Below, piece after piece: positions 1 to 8,808 of a DNA stretch of 64,000 nucleotides; the first letter of the stretch is position 1, and each line of letters begins with the position of its first letter. The DNA is taken from NCBI RefSeq assembly GCF_001277345.1, contig NZ_LIUT01000001.1:924491-988490 (forward strand), in the 5' to 3' direction. Made by a program: the position numbers and the translations under genes. A model generated the notes under the pieces. It saw only the letters and a program-made list of their open reading frames with translations, ran no database searches and was not told the origin of the DNA. This stretch comes from Paenibacillus solani (GTDB lineage Bacteria; Bacillota; Bacilli; Paenibacillales; Paenibacillaceae).

Positions 1-555
1 CGCAAACGGGCTGTTTGGATCGGTACGGTAGGCGCCGTAATTTTGCGATGTATTCTATCATTCGTGGCTGTATTGCTGTTGAAAATTCCGTTTTTACAGG
101 CCGGCGGTGCCTTGTTGTTAATCTGGATCGCTTTGAAGCTTATCATGCAAAATGAGCAGGAGGAGCTACATTTGGGCAGGGCATTGACATTATGGGCTGC
201 CATCCAAACGATATTGATTGCTGATTTTGTCATGAGCCTGGATAATGTCCTAGCGATTGCAGGGCTTGCGAACGGTGATCTCGCTTTGATCGTTATCGGG
301 ATTCTGCTGAGTATTCCCATTGTTGTATGGGGAAGCGGCATGATCGCGAGGCTGCTTCACAAATATCCCCTGCTGCTGTACATAGGTGCTGGAGTTCTGG
401 CCTATACGGCTGGAGAAATGCTGATACAGGATGTGTCCGTAGGCTTGTTTTTGGCTTCCTGGATGCCGGATGCTCATCACATGCTGCCGCTTGTCATCGC
501 AGGCGTTGTCGTTCTCATTGGCGGATTGCGGACGAGAAGACGGACGGGCACCTAA
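1..555 (+). CDS. TerC family integral membrane protein, 5' truncated by the window edge
   Basis: The reading frame is open from base 1, so the true start lies outside the window; the TTG at 43 is internal. The visible 184 residues are several hydrophobic helices. They include the stretch IADFVMSLDNVLAIAG, the acidic membrane motif typical of TerC/YjbE proteins, which are linked to metal (manganese) efflux or metal loading of exported proteins. The protein ends in a short Arg-rich cytoplasmic tail. A hairpin terminator follows about 45 bp downstream, so this is the last gene of its transcript. Family assignment is from the motif and topology; the substrate cannot be read from the sequence. Confidence 0.8.
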   Translation, partial: RKRAVWIGTVGAVILRCILSFVAVLLLKIPFLQAGGALLLIWIALKLIMQNEQEELHLGRALTLWAAIQTILIADFVMSLDNVLAIAGLANGDLALIVIGILLSIPIVVWGSGMIARLLHKYPLLLYIGAGVLAYTAGEMLIQDVSVGLFLASWMPDAHHMLPLVIAGVVVLIGGLRTRRRTGT

Positions 556-598
556 GGGGAGGGCCATTGTCTTTGATCGATCGCATCAATATATGGAT

Positions 599-626
599 GG
601 CCGGTGATTCCGGCCGTCTTTTTTTG
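599..626 (+). terminator. Intrinsic terminator after the TerC-family gene
   Basis: GGCCGG and CCGGCC flank a 5-nt loop (TGATT) and are followed by GTC and a run of seven T. Confidence 0.8.
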
Positions 627-771
627 TTATGATTTATTATTTAAGGATAATTTTAAGTGGAACAAGCTCGCCATATGGTTTTTTTTGTCGGTTTGGGCTA
701 AAATTAACGTAACTGCAGCTATTAGAAACCGCTGATTTTGGTGATACATATAATGAAGAGAGGGTGATCAA

Positions 772-1284
772 ATGTCCTCCAGAAAAGATTTGGCACTAGG
801 TATTTTCATCGTTGTCGCTGGAGTCGTTATTTTGCTGGGGAAGCTTGGCGTGTTTGGGTTTTTAGGCCGGACCTTATGGCCACTGGTATTGCTGCTGCCG
901 GGCATTTTCTTGCACTTTATGTTCTTTGCACGACGGACTTCGGCCGCTATTCTAATTCCAGGCGGAATTTTGACAGTGTACGGCTTACTGTTCTTCATAT
1001 GTAATATCGGTGGTTGGGGGCTTATGGCCGCATTATGGCCTGTATTGATTCTGGGAGTGGCTGTCGGCCTGTATGAGTATTACCTATATGAGACACCTCG
1101 TCCAGGAGGAGCGCTGCCCATAGCGCTTGGACTGACGCTGCTCTCGATCCTGATCTTCATCTTTAGCTGGTTCAAGACAGGGGCGCTATACATTATAGCC
1201 TTGATTCTGATTGCAGCAGGCATATGGATGATCATAGGTCGCAAACGATCAGGTCGCCGTGACAAATGGAGCCGAGGGTGGTAA
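772..1284 (+). CDS. Six-helix membrane protein, LiaF/DUF5668-like
   Basis: The 170-residue protein is almost entirely hydrophobic, with about six predicted membrane helices in three hairpin pairs and a basic C-terminus (RKRSGRRDKWSRGW). The repeated pattern of glycine-rich helix, LWPL/LWPV, then another helix resembles the membrane part of LiaI/LiaF-type envelope-stress proteins. The extracytoplasmic C-terminal LiaF domain is absent, and there is no LiaRS pair beside it. The ribosome-binding site GAGAGGGTG lies just upstream of the ATG. It stands alone between a terminator and typA. The family is a judgement from the hydrophobic pattern; function unknown. Confidence 0.6.
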   Translation: MSSRKDLALGIFIVVAGVVILLGKLGVFGFLGRTLWPLVLLLPGIFLHFMFFARRTSAAILIPGGILTVYGLLFFICNIGGWGLMAALWPVLILGVAVGLYEYYLYETPRPGGALPIALGLTLLSILIFIFSWFKTGALYIIALILIAAGIWMIIGRKRSGRRDKWSRGW

Positions 1285-1325
1285 TTGGTAAGTGATAAGT
1301 GTTGCTGGAAGTTTTCTGAAAAGAC

Positions 1326-1355
1326 TTGATTTTTTCGCTCGTTTACCTATATTAT
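1326..1355 (+). promoter_or_regulatory. Candidate sigma-A promoter of typA
   Basis: TTGATT and TATTAT are separated by 18 bp, about 80 bp before the typA start codon. Confidence 0.5.
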
Positions 1356-1368
1356 AGGATGTATGTTG

Positions 1369-1398
1369 AAGCGTCGGCATGTCGTCCGGCGCTTTCTT
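1369..1398 (+). promoter_or_regulatory. Hairpin in the typA leader
   Basis: AAGCGTCGG pairs fully with CCGGCGCTT (one G-T pair) across an 8-nt loop and is followed by TCTTTG. It lies between the candidate promoter and the start codon. It may be a weak attenuator or an mRNA-stabilising 5' stem. Confidence 0.45.
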
Positions 1399-1436
1399 TG
1401 TGGCTCATTCGAACAGAAGGGATTTGAGATATATTT

Positions 1437-3278
1437 ATGCACTCTAGAGATCAGATTCGTAACATTGCCATTATTGCACACGTTGACCATGGCAAAACAA
1501 CGCTTGTAGACCAACTGCTGAAGCAGTCCGGTATTTTTCGGGAGCATGAGACGCTGCAAGAGCGCGCGATGGACTCCAATGATCTGGAACGTGAACGCGG
1601 AATTACCATTCTAGCCAAGAATACGGCTATTACGTATAAAGATTATTTGATCAACATCATGGATACACCTGGACACGCCGATTTCGGCGGAGAAGTTGAA
1701 CGTATTATGAAAATGGTGGACGGCGTGCTGCTTGTCGTGGATGCCTATGAAGGCTGTATGCCTCAAACCAAGTTTGTGCTTGGTAAAGCTCTTGCACATA
1801 ACTTGACGCCAATCGTTGTTGTGAATAAAATCGACCGCCCAGCTGCGCGCCCGGCTGAAGTGATCGATGAAGTGCTTGATCTGTTTATCGAACTTGGCGC
1901 GAATGATGACCAGTTGGAATTCCCCGTAGTATATGCATCAGCATTAAACGGTACATCAAGCATGGATGCAGAGAAGCAAGATGACAACATGCTTGCGCTT
2001 TACGAAACCATTGTTGACCATATCCCTTCCCCTACCGAGAATGTAGACGAGCCTCTACAGTTCCTTGTTACTTTGATGGATTATAATGAATATTTGGGCC
2101 GAATCGCCATTGGCCGAGTGAACCGTGGTATCATTAAGCAAGGTCAACCCGTTACGGTTATGCTTCGGGATGGTTCATCCAAGAACGCACGGATTGAGAA
2201 GCTGTTTGGTTTCCAGGGCTTGAAACGAATCGAGGTTGCAGAGGCTGGAGCTGGCGACATCGTTGCGATCGCAGGTATCAAAGACATTAACATTGGCGAG
2301 ACCATTGCTGATCCGCAGCATCCCGAAGCTCTGCCGGTTCTTAAAATTGACGAGCCTACACTGCAAATGACTTTCTTGGTAAACAATAGTCCATTTGCCG
2401 GACGCGAAGGCAAATGGGTAACATCCCGCAAACTTCGTGACCGCCTCTTCAAAGAATTGGAGACCGATGTGAGTTTGAGAGTAGAAGAGACGGATAGCCC
2501 TGATGCTTATATCGTTTCCGGGCGCGGCGAGCTTCACCTCAGTATTTTGATTGAAAATATGCGTCGTGAAGGTTATGAGTTGCAGGTATCCAAGCCTGAA
2601 GTTATCGTTAGAGAAATTGACGGTGCCAAAATGGAGCCGATCGAACGTCTTATGATCGATGTGCCGGAAGAAAGCATGGGCGCGGTAATGGAAAGCCTCG
2701 GAACACGCAAGGCAGAAATGGTAAACATGGTAAACAACGGTAATGGCCAAGTGCGTTTGGAATTCCTGATTCCTGCTCGCGGTCTTATCGGGTATCGTAC
2801 TCACTTCCTGACTCTGACACGCGGCTACGGCATTATGAACCATGCTTTCGATAGCTATGGACCGCTGATTGGCGGGCAAGTTGGCGGACGCCACCAAGGC
2901 GTGCTGGTCTCCACGGAGAACGGAAATTCCACGTTCTACGGCATGATGTCGGTTGAAGATCGGGGTACCTTGTTCCTTGAGCCGGGTACTGAAATTTACG
3001 AAGGCATGATCGTAGGGGAACATACGCGTGATAACGATATCGTCGTTAATATCTGTAAAGAAAAACAATTGACCAACGTCCGTTCCGCAACGAAGGATGA
3101 TACGGTAAAATTGAAAACACCAGTTCTATTCTCAATGGAACAAGCTCTAGAATATTTGAATGATGATGAATATTGTGAGATTACACCGAAGTCCGTACGT
3201 CTTCGCAAGAAAATTCTTAACAAGAGTGAACGCGAACGTGCAGAAAAACATCGCAAAACGGCACAAGCGAATCTATAA
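1437..3278 (+). CDS. typA: Translational GTPase TypA/BipA
   Basis: The 613-residue protein is an EF-G-like ribosome-associated GTPase involved in 50S assembly and stress or cold adaptation. Near the N-terminus are the G1 motif HVDHGKTT, the G3 motif DTPGH and the G4 motif NKID. A domain II beta-barrel and the two alpha/beta domains plus the TypA-specific C-terminal domain ([23 protein letters not shown]) follow. Length matches the family. The start is supported by the universal [15 protein letters not shown] opening; the GAAGGGA element is rather distant. It is followed 39 bp later by ylaH, the same pairing as ylaG-ylaH in Bacillus subtilis. Confidence 0.97.
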   Translation: MHSRDQIRNIAIIAHVDHGKTTLVDQLLKQSGIFREHETLQERAMDSNDLERERGITILAKNTAITYKDYLINIMDTPGHADFGGEVERIMKMVDGVLLVVDAYEGCMPQTKFVLGKALAHNLTPIVVVNKIDRPAARPAEVIDEVLDLFIELGANDDQLEFPVVYASALNGTSSMDAEKQDDNMLALYETIVDHIPSPTENVDEPLQFLVTLMDYNEYLGRIAIGRVNRGIIKQGQPVTVMLRDGSSKNARIEKLFGFQGLKRIEVAEAGAGDIVAIAGIKDINIGETIADPQHPEALPVLKIDEPTLQMTFLVNNSPFAGREGKWVTSRKLRDRLFKELETDVSLRVEETDSPDAYIVSGRGELHLSILIENMRREGYELQVSKPEVIVREIDGAKMEPIERLMIDVPEESMGAVMESLGTRKAEMVNMVNNGNGQVRLEFLIPARGLIGYRTHFLTLTRGYGIMNHAFDSYGPLIGGQVGGRHQGVLVSTENGNSTFYGMMSVEDRGTLFLEPGTEIYEGMIVGEHTRDNDIVVNICKEKQLTNVRSATKDDTVKLKTPVLFSMEQALEYLNDDEYCEITPKSVRLRKKILNKSERERAEKHRKTAQANL

Positions 3279-3317
3279 TAGATAGAGATTTACTTGTCCA
3301 AAAGGAGTGAACCTATC

Positions 3318-3611
3318 ATGCAAGAATGGTTTGCCTCGAACCCCATCATCTCCTATATCTTGATTTTTGTGCTGATCACCTACGTGTACAACAAGGTATT
3401 TCGAGTCAAGCAGAAGCTTCCCTTGTTAAAGGAAATTCTCTTGTATATCTTGATGGCTTTGGGGTCGGCGATATTGCTTGTGTTTCAGATTGACAAGCTG
3501 CCGATTATCCAATGTCTGTTAGTAGCTGTGGCATTGATGTTGATGGTGCGTATTCGATATTTTGTTGAAGATCGTCAGAAGAAAAAGGCTCAGGCCGAGC
3601 CGAAATCTTAA
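3318..3611 (+). CDS. ylaH: YlaH-like membrane protein
   Basis: The 97-residue protein has three predicted membrane helices and a charged tail (VEDRQKKKAQAEPKS). I chose the ATG at 3318 because AAAGGAG stands 9-10 bases upstream; the frame could begin at 3294, but no ribosome-binding site precedes that codon. The identification rests on length, topology and position directly after typA, as in Bacillus. Function unknown. Confidence 0.8.
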   Translation: MQEWFASNPIISYILIFVLITYVYNKVFRVKQKLPLLKEILLYILMALGSAILLVFQIDKLPIIQCLLVAVALMLMVRIRYFVEDRQKKKAQAEPKS

Positions 3612-3703
3612 GTTGTTGTTAAGTCATCTTATGGAAATTGACCAGTAGAATACGGCAACTTTTTGTCAGTCCCCTTCGTTTATAAGAGAGAGAAGCCACT
3701 ACA

Positions 3704-3742
3704 TGTCCGATAACTGCTTCCAATTGAAGCGGTTATCGGACA
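3704..3742 (+). promoter_or_regulatory. Long inverted repeat in front of the LCP gene
   Basis: A 17-bp stem (TGTCCGATAACTGCTTC against its complement, with a single T-G pair) closes on the 5-nt loop CAATT. The downstream bases TTCATCTAATTTG are not a true T-run. It could be a terminator for typA-ylaH, or a leader structure ending 35 bp before the LCP start codon. Confidence 0.6.
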
Positions 3743-3777
3743 TTCATCTAATTTGAATGAAATCAGGTGTTTATGAT

Positions 3778-4881
3778 ATGAATCCTACTCATACCAATCT
3801 CCCTCCGAGAGCCAAAAGTGGGGGGAAGGGCAAGAAAAAGCCAGTTCCAAAAAAGAAAAGCACATGGAAATCATTTTTTAAATTTGTTCTTGTCGTTGTG
3901 TTAGTCGCAATTCTGGCTGCAGCAGGTGTTACCGGCTATTTGTATTTAAAGGGCACTGAGATCATTGAAAAAAGCGGAATTGACAAACCTGTAGCTCCAG
4001 GTCAATCAGCAAAAGAAAAACCGATTACAGTTCTTCTTTTGGGAACGGATCATCGTCCAGAGACAGGGACTTACTTGACGGATGTGGTCATGGTCGCCAC
4101 CATGCATCCGGACACCAATACGTCGACGCTGGTATCTCTGCCGCGGGACACGCTCATTGAACTCGATGGATATAAAGCGTCAAAACTGAACGCGTATTAC
4201 CCAAGGTTTAAAGCGGCCTATACTGCTGCGGAGAAAAAGGAACCGGGCAGCGGCATTCCGGCTGAAGAAGAAATGAAAGTCATGATGAGCAAGTATCTTG
4301 GCGTTAATATCGACTATGTCACGGTTATCGATTTCCAGGGATTCCGTGATGTGGTGGACACCTTCGGCGGTGTTGATGTTAACGTTCAATACAATATGTG
4401 TTACCGCGATACTGCGGACGGGACTGACATTAACCTCACTGCGGGTCCTCAGAAGCTTGATGGCAAGAAGGCGCTGGATTATGTTCGTTACCGTAAGACC
4501 AGTGATAACTGTTCTCCAAAAACGAAGGGATCAAGCGATTTTGAGCGTAATGCCCGCCAAAGTGAAGTATTGCATTCCCTGCTTGATAAGATGAAATCGC
4601 TTGGAGGCGTTGCGAAAGTGGGCAGTGCTCTGGATGCGGTCAGCGATAATATGACCACAGATTTCGAGCAGGAGCAGATCCGAAATTTAATTGCGACTTA
4701 TTATGATATGGGAAAAAACGATGTGAACTTCATGCCAGTTACTGGTAACTGGAAGAGCCCTTATGTATATATAAGCAGCAGCGAGCTGGATGCAGCCAGA
4801 CAAGCGCTTCAAGATGAGCTTGCCGGCAAGCATAATGCTGGTACTGAGGAGACAGACGCGGATTCTGAACCGGCTCAGTGA
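3778..4881 (+). CDS. LytR-CpsA-Psr (LCP) family cell wall polymer ligase
   Basis: LCP proteins transfer undecaprenyl-linked wall polymers such as teichoic acids or capsule to peptidoglycan on the outer face of the membrane. The 367-residue protein has a Lys/Pro-rich cytoplasmic N-terminus and one membrane helix near residues 30-50. The LCP domain follows, with LLLGTDHR, the lipid-phosphate-binding SLPRDT, and later DGKKALDYVRYRKT. An acidic low-complexity tail ends it. The start at 3778 has AGGTG eight bases upstream; the earlier ATG at 3757 has no site. It is preceded by the long inverted repeat at 3704-3742. Its exact polymer substrate cannot be read from the sequence. Confidence 0.9.
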   Translation: MNPTHTNLPPRAKSGGKGKKKPVPKKKSTWKSFFKFVLVVVLVAILAAAGVTGYLYLKGTEIIEKSGIDKPVAPGQSAKEKPITVLLLGTDHRPETGTYLTDVVMVATMHPDTNTSTLVSLPRDTLIELDGYKASKLNAYYPRFKAAYTAAEKKEPGSGIPAEEEMKVMMSKYLGVNIDYVTVIDFQGFRDVVDTFGGVDVNVQYNMCYRDTADGTDINLTAGPQKLDGKKALDYVRYRKTSDNCSPKTKGSSDFERNARQSEVLHSLLDKMKSLGGVAKVGSALDAVSDNMTTDFEQEQIRNLIATYYDMGKNDVNFMPVTGNWKSPYVYISSSELDAARQALQDELAGKHNAGTEETDADSEPAQ

Positions 4882-4884
4882 CAA

Positions 4885-4914
4885 TTGAAGGCAAGTTTTA
4901 TCGTATGGTATAAT
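4885..4914 (+). promoter_or_regulatory. Sigma-A promoter of the 65-residue gene
   Basis: TTGAAG and a perfect TATAAT are separated by 18 bp, immediately after the LCP stop codon. Confidence 0.7.
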
Positions 4915-4955
4915 ACAATGTATCAGATGGAGATCATTGTATAGGAGGCCAAGGC

Positions 4956-5153
4956 ATGTCCTACCTTATGATGCATACGATACAATCATTGATCTATAGT
5001 CGGCAGAAGAATTCCTCTGCGAATGCATTCGACATGGAATTCCATCTCACATCGAATTTTCAACCAAATTCTGAATATGATCAAGGTTATGTGGCTAACG
5101 AAGCAGAAATGCCGGTTAGTGGCGTTGTTATGGCCTTAAAAAAAGCCCAGTGA
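4956..5153 (+). CDS. Uncharacterised 65-residue protein
   Basis: I do not recognise this protein. It begins MSYLMMHTIQSLIYSRQ and ends VSGVVMALKKAQ, with a polar Asn/Ser-rich middle and no membrane segment or metal motif. Expression signals are unusually complete: TTGAAG-18-TATAAT upstream, AGGAGG seven bases before the ATG, and an intrinsic terminator whose left arm contains the last four codons and the stop codon. That makes it a monocistronic unit of about 290 bp between the LCP gene and the convergent ylaJ. A real expressed small protein is likely; function unknown. Confidence 0.65.
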   Translation: MSYLMMHTIQSLIYSRQKNSSANAFDMEFHLTSNFQPNSEYDQGYVANEAEMPVSGVVMALKKAQ

Positions 5154-5172
5154 GTTTCACTGGGCTTTTTTG
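5138..5172 (+). terminator. Bidirectional terminator overlapping the end of the 65-residue gene
   Basis: A run of A then GCCCAGTGA pairs with TCACTGGGC followed by a T-run. The stop codon TGA sits inside the stem. It can also serve the convergent ylaJ. Confidence 0.9.
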
Positions 5173-5259
5173 TATGGAATTTGGAGATGTGTGACGGACA
5201 AACTCGGGTCATGACAGGATTTGTCTTTCTTTTCTTAGTGTCAAATCATAGCCTTGGAC

Positions 5260-5946
5260 CTATCTATGGTGACCTGGGTTGGCAGCCCCGTTTCCAGGGT
5301 TGTTGTTCGGTTGTCCGGTTCCCCTGCTGTTATTCATGGGTTGTACATTACCATCACGTGGCGTAACATCCCTCGGCAGTTGGGGGATGATCCGGCCTAC
5401 GATGTCAGCAAGTTCACTGGCTAGACCGGAAATTGGATGGCCCTCCTGAATATGCCGACCAAGGTCTGCAATCCGGTTGGAGACATCCATATCCGCAGTA
5501 ACAAATGCATTAGCACCTGCAGGATCAGCTTTGAGGGCTTCTGCGACTGTGTATTTAATGGTTCCTACTTCTGCACGATCTAAATTTCCATCTACATTTA
5601 ACCCGATAACAGCGGTCTTGCCCATGACAACACAATTCGCATTATTAACGCCAGGTACTCGTTCTGCAAGTGCTCTTAAATGATCAGCGGTCGTGGCGTT
5701 GACTCGACCGTCATTCTCATTACGGTTGTTGACAAGGCCGGTATTGGTATTATCCATGTTGGTGTTATCCTGGTTGGTATTGTCCACATTGTTTGTGGTA
5801 TAACCTCTGTCCCCATTCATACCCGGGACATTGTTAGCTTTAGCCCCATTGGTTTGATTACGAGGAGAGGGTGATGCATTCTGATTGGCGTTCCCGCAGC
5901 CTGCGAGCAAAATCACCACTAGCATAATGGATAGAGCAGCTCTCAT
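5260..5946 (-). CDS. ylaJ: YhcN/YlaJ family sporulation lipoprotein
   Basis: The 228-residue precursor has a lipoprotein signal (LLAGC, lipidated Cys17). An Asn-rich linker at about residues 18-75 contains repeated DNTN units. The YhcN/YlaJ domain follows (HLRALAERVPGVNNANCVVMGKTAVIGLNVD ... FVTADMDVSNRIADLGRHIQEG). The tail is Asn/Gly/Pro-rich and ends in His-His-Arg. Family members are made in the forespore and locate to the spore, where they influence germination and outgrowth. AAAGGA lies about ten bases before the ATG. Its place next to ylaK matches the Bacillus order. Confidence 0.88.
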   Translation of the reverse strand: MRAALSIMLVVILLAGCGNANQNASPSPRNQTNGAKANNVPGMNGDRGYTTNNVDNTNQDNTNMDNTNTGLVNNRNENDGRVNATTADHLRALAERVPGVNNANCVVMGKTAVIGLNVDGNLDRAEVGTIKYTVAEALKADPAGANAFVTADMDVSNRIADLGRHIQEGHPISGLASELADIVGRIIPQLPRDVTPRDGNVQPMNNSRGTGQPNNNPGNGAANPGHHR

Positions 5947-6066
5947 GGATTATCTGTCCTTTCGTAGTAGAATTCTCTAAATGACCCCATTTTTCGCTAC
6001 GCTTATTATGTCCGGGACAAAAAAGGTTTATGTGTGTACCTGATGATGAAGCAGTGGAGGGATAAG

Positions 6067-7398
6067 ATGAAAAAAATATTTGTGCTGGATACGAACGTAT
6101 TGCTGCATGATCCTCAATCGATCTATGCATTCGAGGAACATGAAGTCATTATTCCTGCTGTGGTTCTTGAAGAGATTGATTCCAAGAAGCGCAATGCCGA
6201 TGAAATTGGCCGAAATGCCCGGATGGTCTCAAGGCTGCTCGATGGGCTAAGGGAACAAGGTCATCTCCATGACAGAGTTCTTCTTGAGAATGGCGGAACA
6301 TTGAAGGTCGAGCTTAATCATCGCAGCTTCGTCAAGGTGCAAGAGTTATTTAGTGAAGCCTCCAACGACAACCGGATTTTGGCTGTCGCGTTAAATTATA
6401 AATTGGAAGAGGAGCCGAAGGATGGGGGAAAGGCAGTCATTCTGGTCAGCAAGGATGTACTTGTACGTGTTAAAGCTGATGTGCTGGGATTAACGACACA
6501 GGATTATTTGTCAGATCGTACAGCTGACCCAAGCGAATTATTCTCTGGTTTTTCCACTGTTAAAGTACATCCTTCGGTGATCGATGAGTTTTATAATCAT
6601 CGTTATTTGCCGATTAAGCCACTTCAGCTAAATTACCCTTTATATCCGCATGAATTCGTAATACTCAAGGACGAGATGGGATCGGGGAAGTCAGCTCTCC
6701 TTCATGTAAATGGGGATGGGACCCGTTTGGAGTCTCTTCATTTAAGCAATGAACCGGTATGGGGCATCCATGCCAGGAACGCTCAACAGCGTATGGCGAT
6801 TGAGCTGCTGCTCAATGACGATATTCCTCTGGTCACCATTACAGGCAAAGCCGGAACAGGTAAAACATTGCTGGCACTCGCAGCAGGCTTATCCAAGGTG
6901 GAAGATGAACATAAATATAAAAAATTGCTCATTGCCCGGCCGGTCGTGCCGATGGGTAAGGATATCGGTTATTTGCCTGGCGAAAAAGATGAGAAATTAA
7001 GACCCTGGATGCAGCCGATCTATGACAATCTGGAATATTTGTTTGATACAAAAAAAGCAGGTGACATCGATAAAATCTTGATGGGTCTCGGCAGTATTCA
7101 GGTTGAAGCACTGACATATATTCGTGGGCGTTCCATACCTGGTCAATTTATCATTGTAGACGAAGCGCAAAACCTCTCTCGCCATGAGGTGAAGACAATC
7201 GTTTCCCGAGCAGGAGAAGGTAGCAAGGTGATCTTGATGGGAGACCCCGAACAAATCGATCATCCTTATCTTGATGCTGTGAGCAACGGTTTGACTTATG
7301 TGGTTGAGCGTTTCAAGCAAGAAAACTTGAGTGGACATATTACACTGACAAAAGGGGAGCGATCTAAACTGGCTCAATTAGCAGCTGATTTGTTATAA
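6067..7398 (+). CDS. ylaK: PIN-domain plus PhoH-like ATPase (YlaK)
   Basis: This 443-residue PhoH2-type protein fuses an N-terminal PIN nuclease domain (opening KKIFVLDTNVLLHD, acidic residues around 1-150) to a PhoH ATPase. The ATPase shows the P-loop GKAGTGKT at 260-267 and the Walker B strand IIVDEAQN near 360. The combination is regarded as an RNA-unwinding and RNA-cleaving machine in other bacteria. The ATG at 6067 has GGAGG seven bases upstream; the frame extends to 6034 without a ribosome-binding site there. It is divergent from ylaJ and followed by its own terminator. Confidence 0.92.
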   Translation: MKKIFVLDTNVLLHDPQSIYAFEEHEVIIPAVVLEEIDSKKRNADEIGRNARMVSRLLDGLREQGHLHDRVLLENGGTLKVELNHRSFVKVQELFSEASNDNRILAVALNYKLEEEPKDGGKAVILVSKDVLVRVKADVLGLTTQDYLSDRTADPSELFSGFSTVKVHPSVIDEFYNHRYLPIKPLQLNYPLYPHEFVILKDEMGSGKSALLHVNGDGTRLESLHLSNEPVWGIHARNAQQRMAIELLLNDDIPLVTITGKAGTGKTLLALAAGLSKVEDEHKYKKLLIARPVVPMGKDIGYLPGEKDEKLRPWMQPIYDNLEYLFDTKKAGDIDKILMGLGSIQVEALTYIRGRSIPGQFIIVDEAQNLSRHEVKTIVSRAGEGSKVILMGDPEQIDHPYLDAVSNGLTYVVERFKQENLSGHITLTKGERSKLAQLAADLL

Positions 7399-7451
7399 GC
7401 TTATTTCCCGAGAAATGATAACAAGACAATAATTGATCATGCATGGATAGG

Positions 7452-7480
7452 GACTGTCCGGTATTTAGGGCAGTCTTTTA
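7452..7480 (+). terminator. Terminator after ylaK
   Basis: GACTGTCC pairs with GGGCAGTC (one wobble) across an 8-nt loop and is followed by TTTTAG. Confidence 0.6.
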
Positions 7481-7528
7481 GTGCTGTTATTACTTTAGTA
7501 AAATATGGACAAGACAACAAAAAAAGAT

Positions 7529-7558
7529 AGGACAAGAGCACTAGAAGTTTGGTAAAAT
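7529..7558 (+). promoter_or_regulatory. Candidate promoter of the solute-binding-like gene
   Basis: AGGACA and TAAAAT are separated by 18 bp. The expected transcript start falls near 7565, which disfavours the ATG at 7565 as the start codon. Confidence 0.4.
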
Positions 7559-7594
7559 AAGGGCATGCGATTAAGGAAGGAGCGGAGATGGGAT

Positions 7595-8800
7595 TTGAAG
7601 CGGAAGAAGTATTGGTTCTTGTTTGCCATTTTACTATTATCTTTATCCAGTTTATCTCCCAGCTTTGACTTCACTCATCATACCAGACGAGAACCGCCAG
7701 GAGATGAACCCGTTCCTCCACAACAGAGGCCGGAGTTACCGGAGAGTGACCAAGGTCCGATTAAGATCGGAGTCCAATTAAATCCGGATGAGCTTGGTCA
7801 ACTCCAAATATTGAACGAAAGATTTATGCGAGAGACCGGTGCCGATATCGAAATAACACCCCTGGAAGCGGGGGAGACAGAGACTAAATCGCTGCTGCTC
7901 CATATGTCCCTCGGTGAAGGGCCTGATGTTATACTTATGGACTCACATTATATTAAAGCGCTTGCAATGAGTGGATATCTGCTGCCGATCGATGCTTCAC
8001 AAGCAGCCATACCGAATGGAGACATGATGAATGGCCTTTTGGCGCCGTTGCAGTGGAACGGATATCAATGGGGAATGCCGTTTGATGTCGATCCATATAT
8101 CCTGACCTGGCAGAAAAAAGGGGAAGAAGGTTCACCAATTAAGATGCCTGATAACCCAGTCCTATCATTCGACCCGGAAGATCCTTATGCTTTTGGTGCG
8201 GCAGTTCATTTGCTTGAAGGAGATCCGACCAAACCGGAGGAAGAGGCACTTGAGAAGTTGACCAGCTATTTCCATGAATCTACTGACAACGAGCAGCAGA
8301 GCGGGGATGCAAAGAAAAAGGATCCATCTGCTTCAGAGATAGAGCCACTCCCTATGGTGATTGAATCATATTCGAGCTTTACAAAGAAAGACAACGAAGG
8401 AGTATCTGCTATATTGGGAATGGGGAAAACTCATCTCAACACACCTGTCGTCCGTACCCGAAGCTTTGCGGTAGCGGCAAACACGGAGTCACCTGCCTTG
8501 GCCATGGAATGGGTTACGTATATGACGTCCAAGACGACAGAGGTAGAGTGGAGCAAGGCCGTAGGCACGCTGCCTGTTGCTTCCGAAATGTATACCATGA
8601 GTACGAACCTCAGGGATCGCGGAATCTGGCAAAAGGTTGCGGTCCCGGTTCAGCTGCTGCTTTCACGAAATGAGGCTGCAGCTTTGGATTTTGGAGATCC
8701 AAATGGATTTCAAGTATACACCCAAGCTTCTTATCAGTTGTTGATCGGTGAAATTACTATAGAAGAATATATGAACTTGTATACATCTGATAAAAATTAA
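7595..8800 (+). CDS. Extracellular solute-binding protein-like protein, orphan
   Basis: After a membrane-spanning signal sequence (KKYWFLFAILLLSLSSLS) and a Pro/Glu-rich linker comes a family-1 binding-protein fold. Its signs are IKIGVQLNPDELGQLQILNERFMRETGADIEI, GEGPDVILMDSHYIKALAMSGYLLPID and W..GMPFDVDPYILTW. The C-terminal lobe (SFAVAANTESPALAMEWVTYMTS) is also present. There is no lipobox cysteine, and the middle of the protein is replaced by a short charged linker, so it is smaller than a usual sugar-binding lipoprotein. No permease or ATPase is adjacent. The TTG at 7595 follows GGAAGGAG by 12 bases; ATG 7565 is the alternative start. It may act as a membrane-anchored sensor or accessory protein rather than a transporter subunit; this is inference. 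Confidence 0.65.
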   Translation: MKRKKYWFLFAILLLSLSSLSPSFDFTHHTRREPPGDEPVPPQQRPELPESDQGPIKIGVQLNPDELGQLQILNERFMRETGADIEITPLEAGETETKSLLLHMSLGEGPDVILMDSHYIKALAMSGYLLPIDASQAAIPNGDMMNGLLAPLQWNGYQWGMPFDVDPYILTWQKKGEEGSPIKMPDNPVLSFDPEDPYAFGAAVHLLEGDPTKPEEEALEKLTSYFHESTDNEQQSGDAKKKDPSASEIEPLPMVIESYSSFTKKDNEGVSAILGMGKTHLNTPVVRTRSFAVAANTESPALAMEWVTYMTSKTTEVEWSKAVGTLPVASEMYTMSTNLRDRGIWQKVAVPVQLLLSRNEAAALDFGDPNGFQVYTQASYQLLIGEITIEEYMNLYTSDKN

Positions 8801-8808
8801 TTGTAGCC

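Noticed and set aside
2175..3068. 297-codon open frame on the minus strand
   Set aside because: Antisense to typA, without recognisable protein features.
3663..3686. TTGTCA ... TATAAG as a promoter for the LCP gene
   Set aside because: The spacer is only 12 bp.
5181..5366. 61-codon plus-strand frame antisense to the end of ylaJ
   Set aside because: No ribosome-binding site, composition of a shadow, overlaps a well supported lipoprotein gene.
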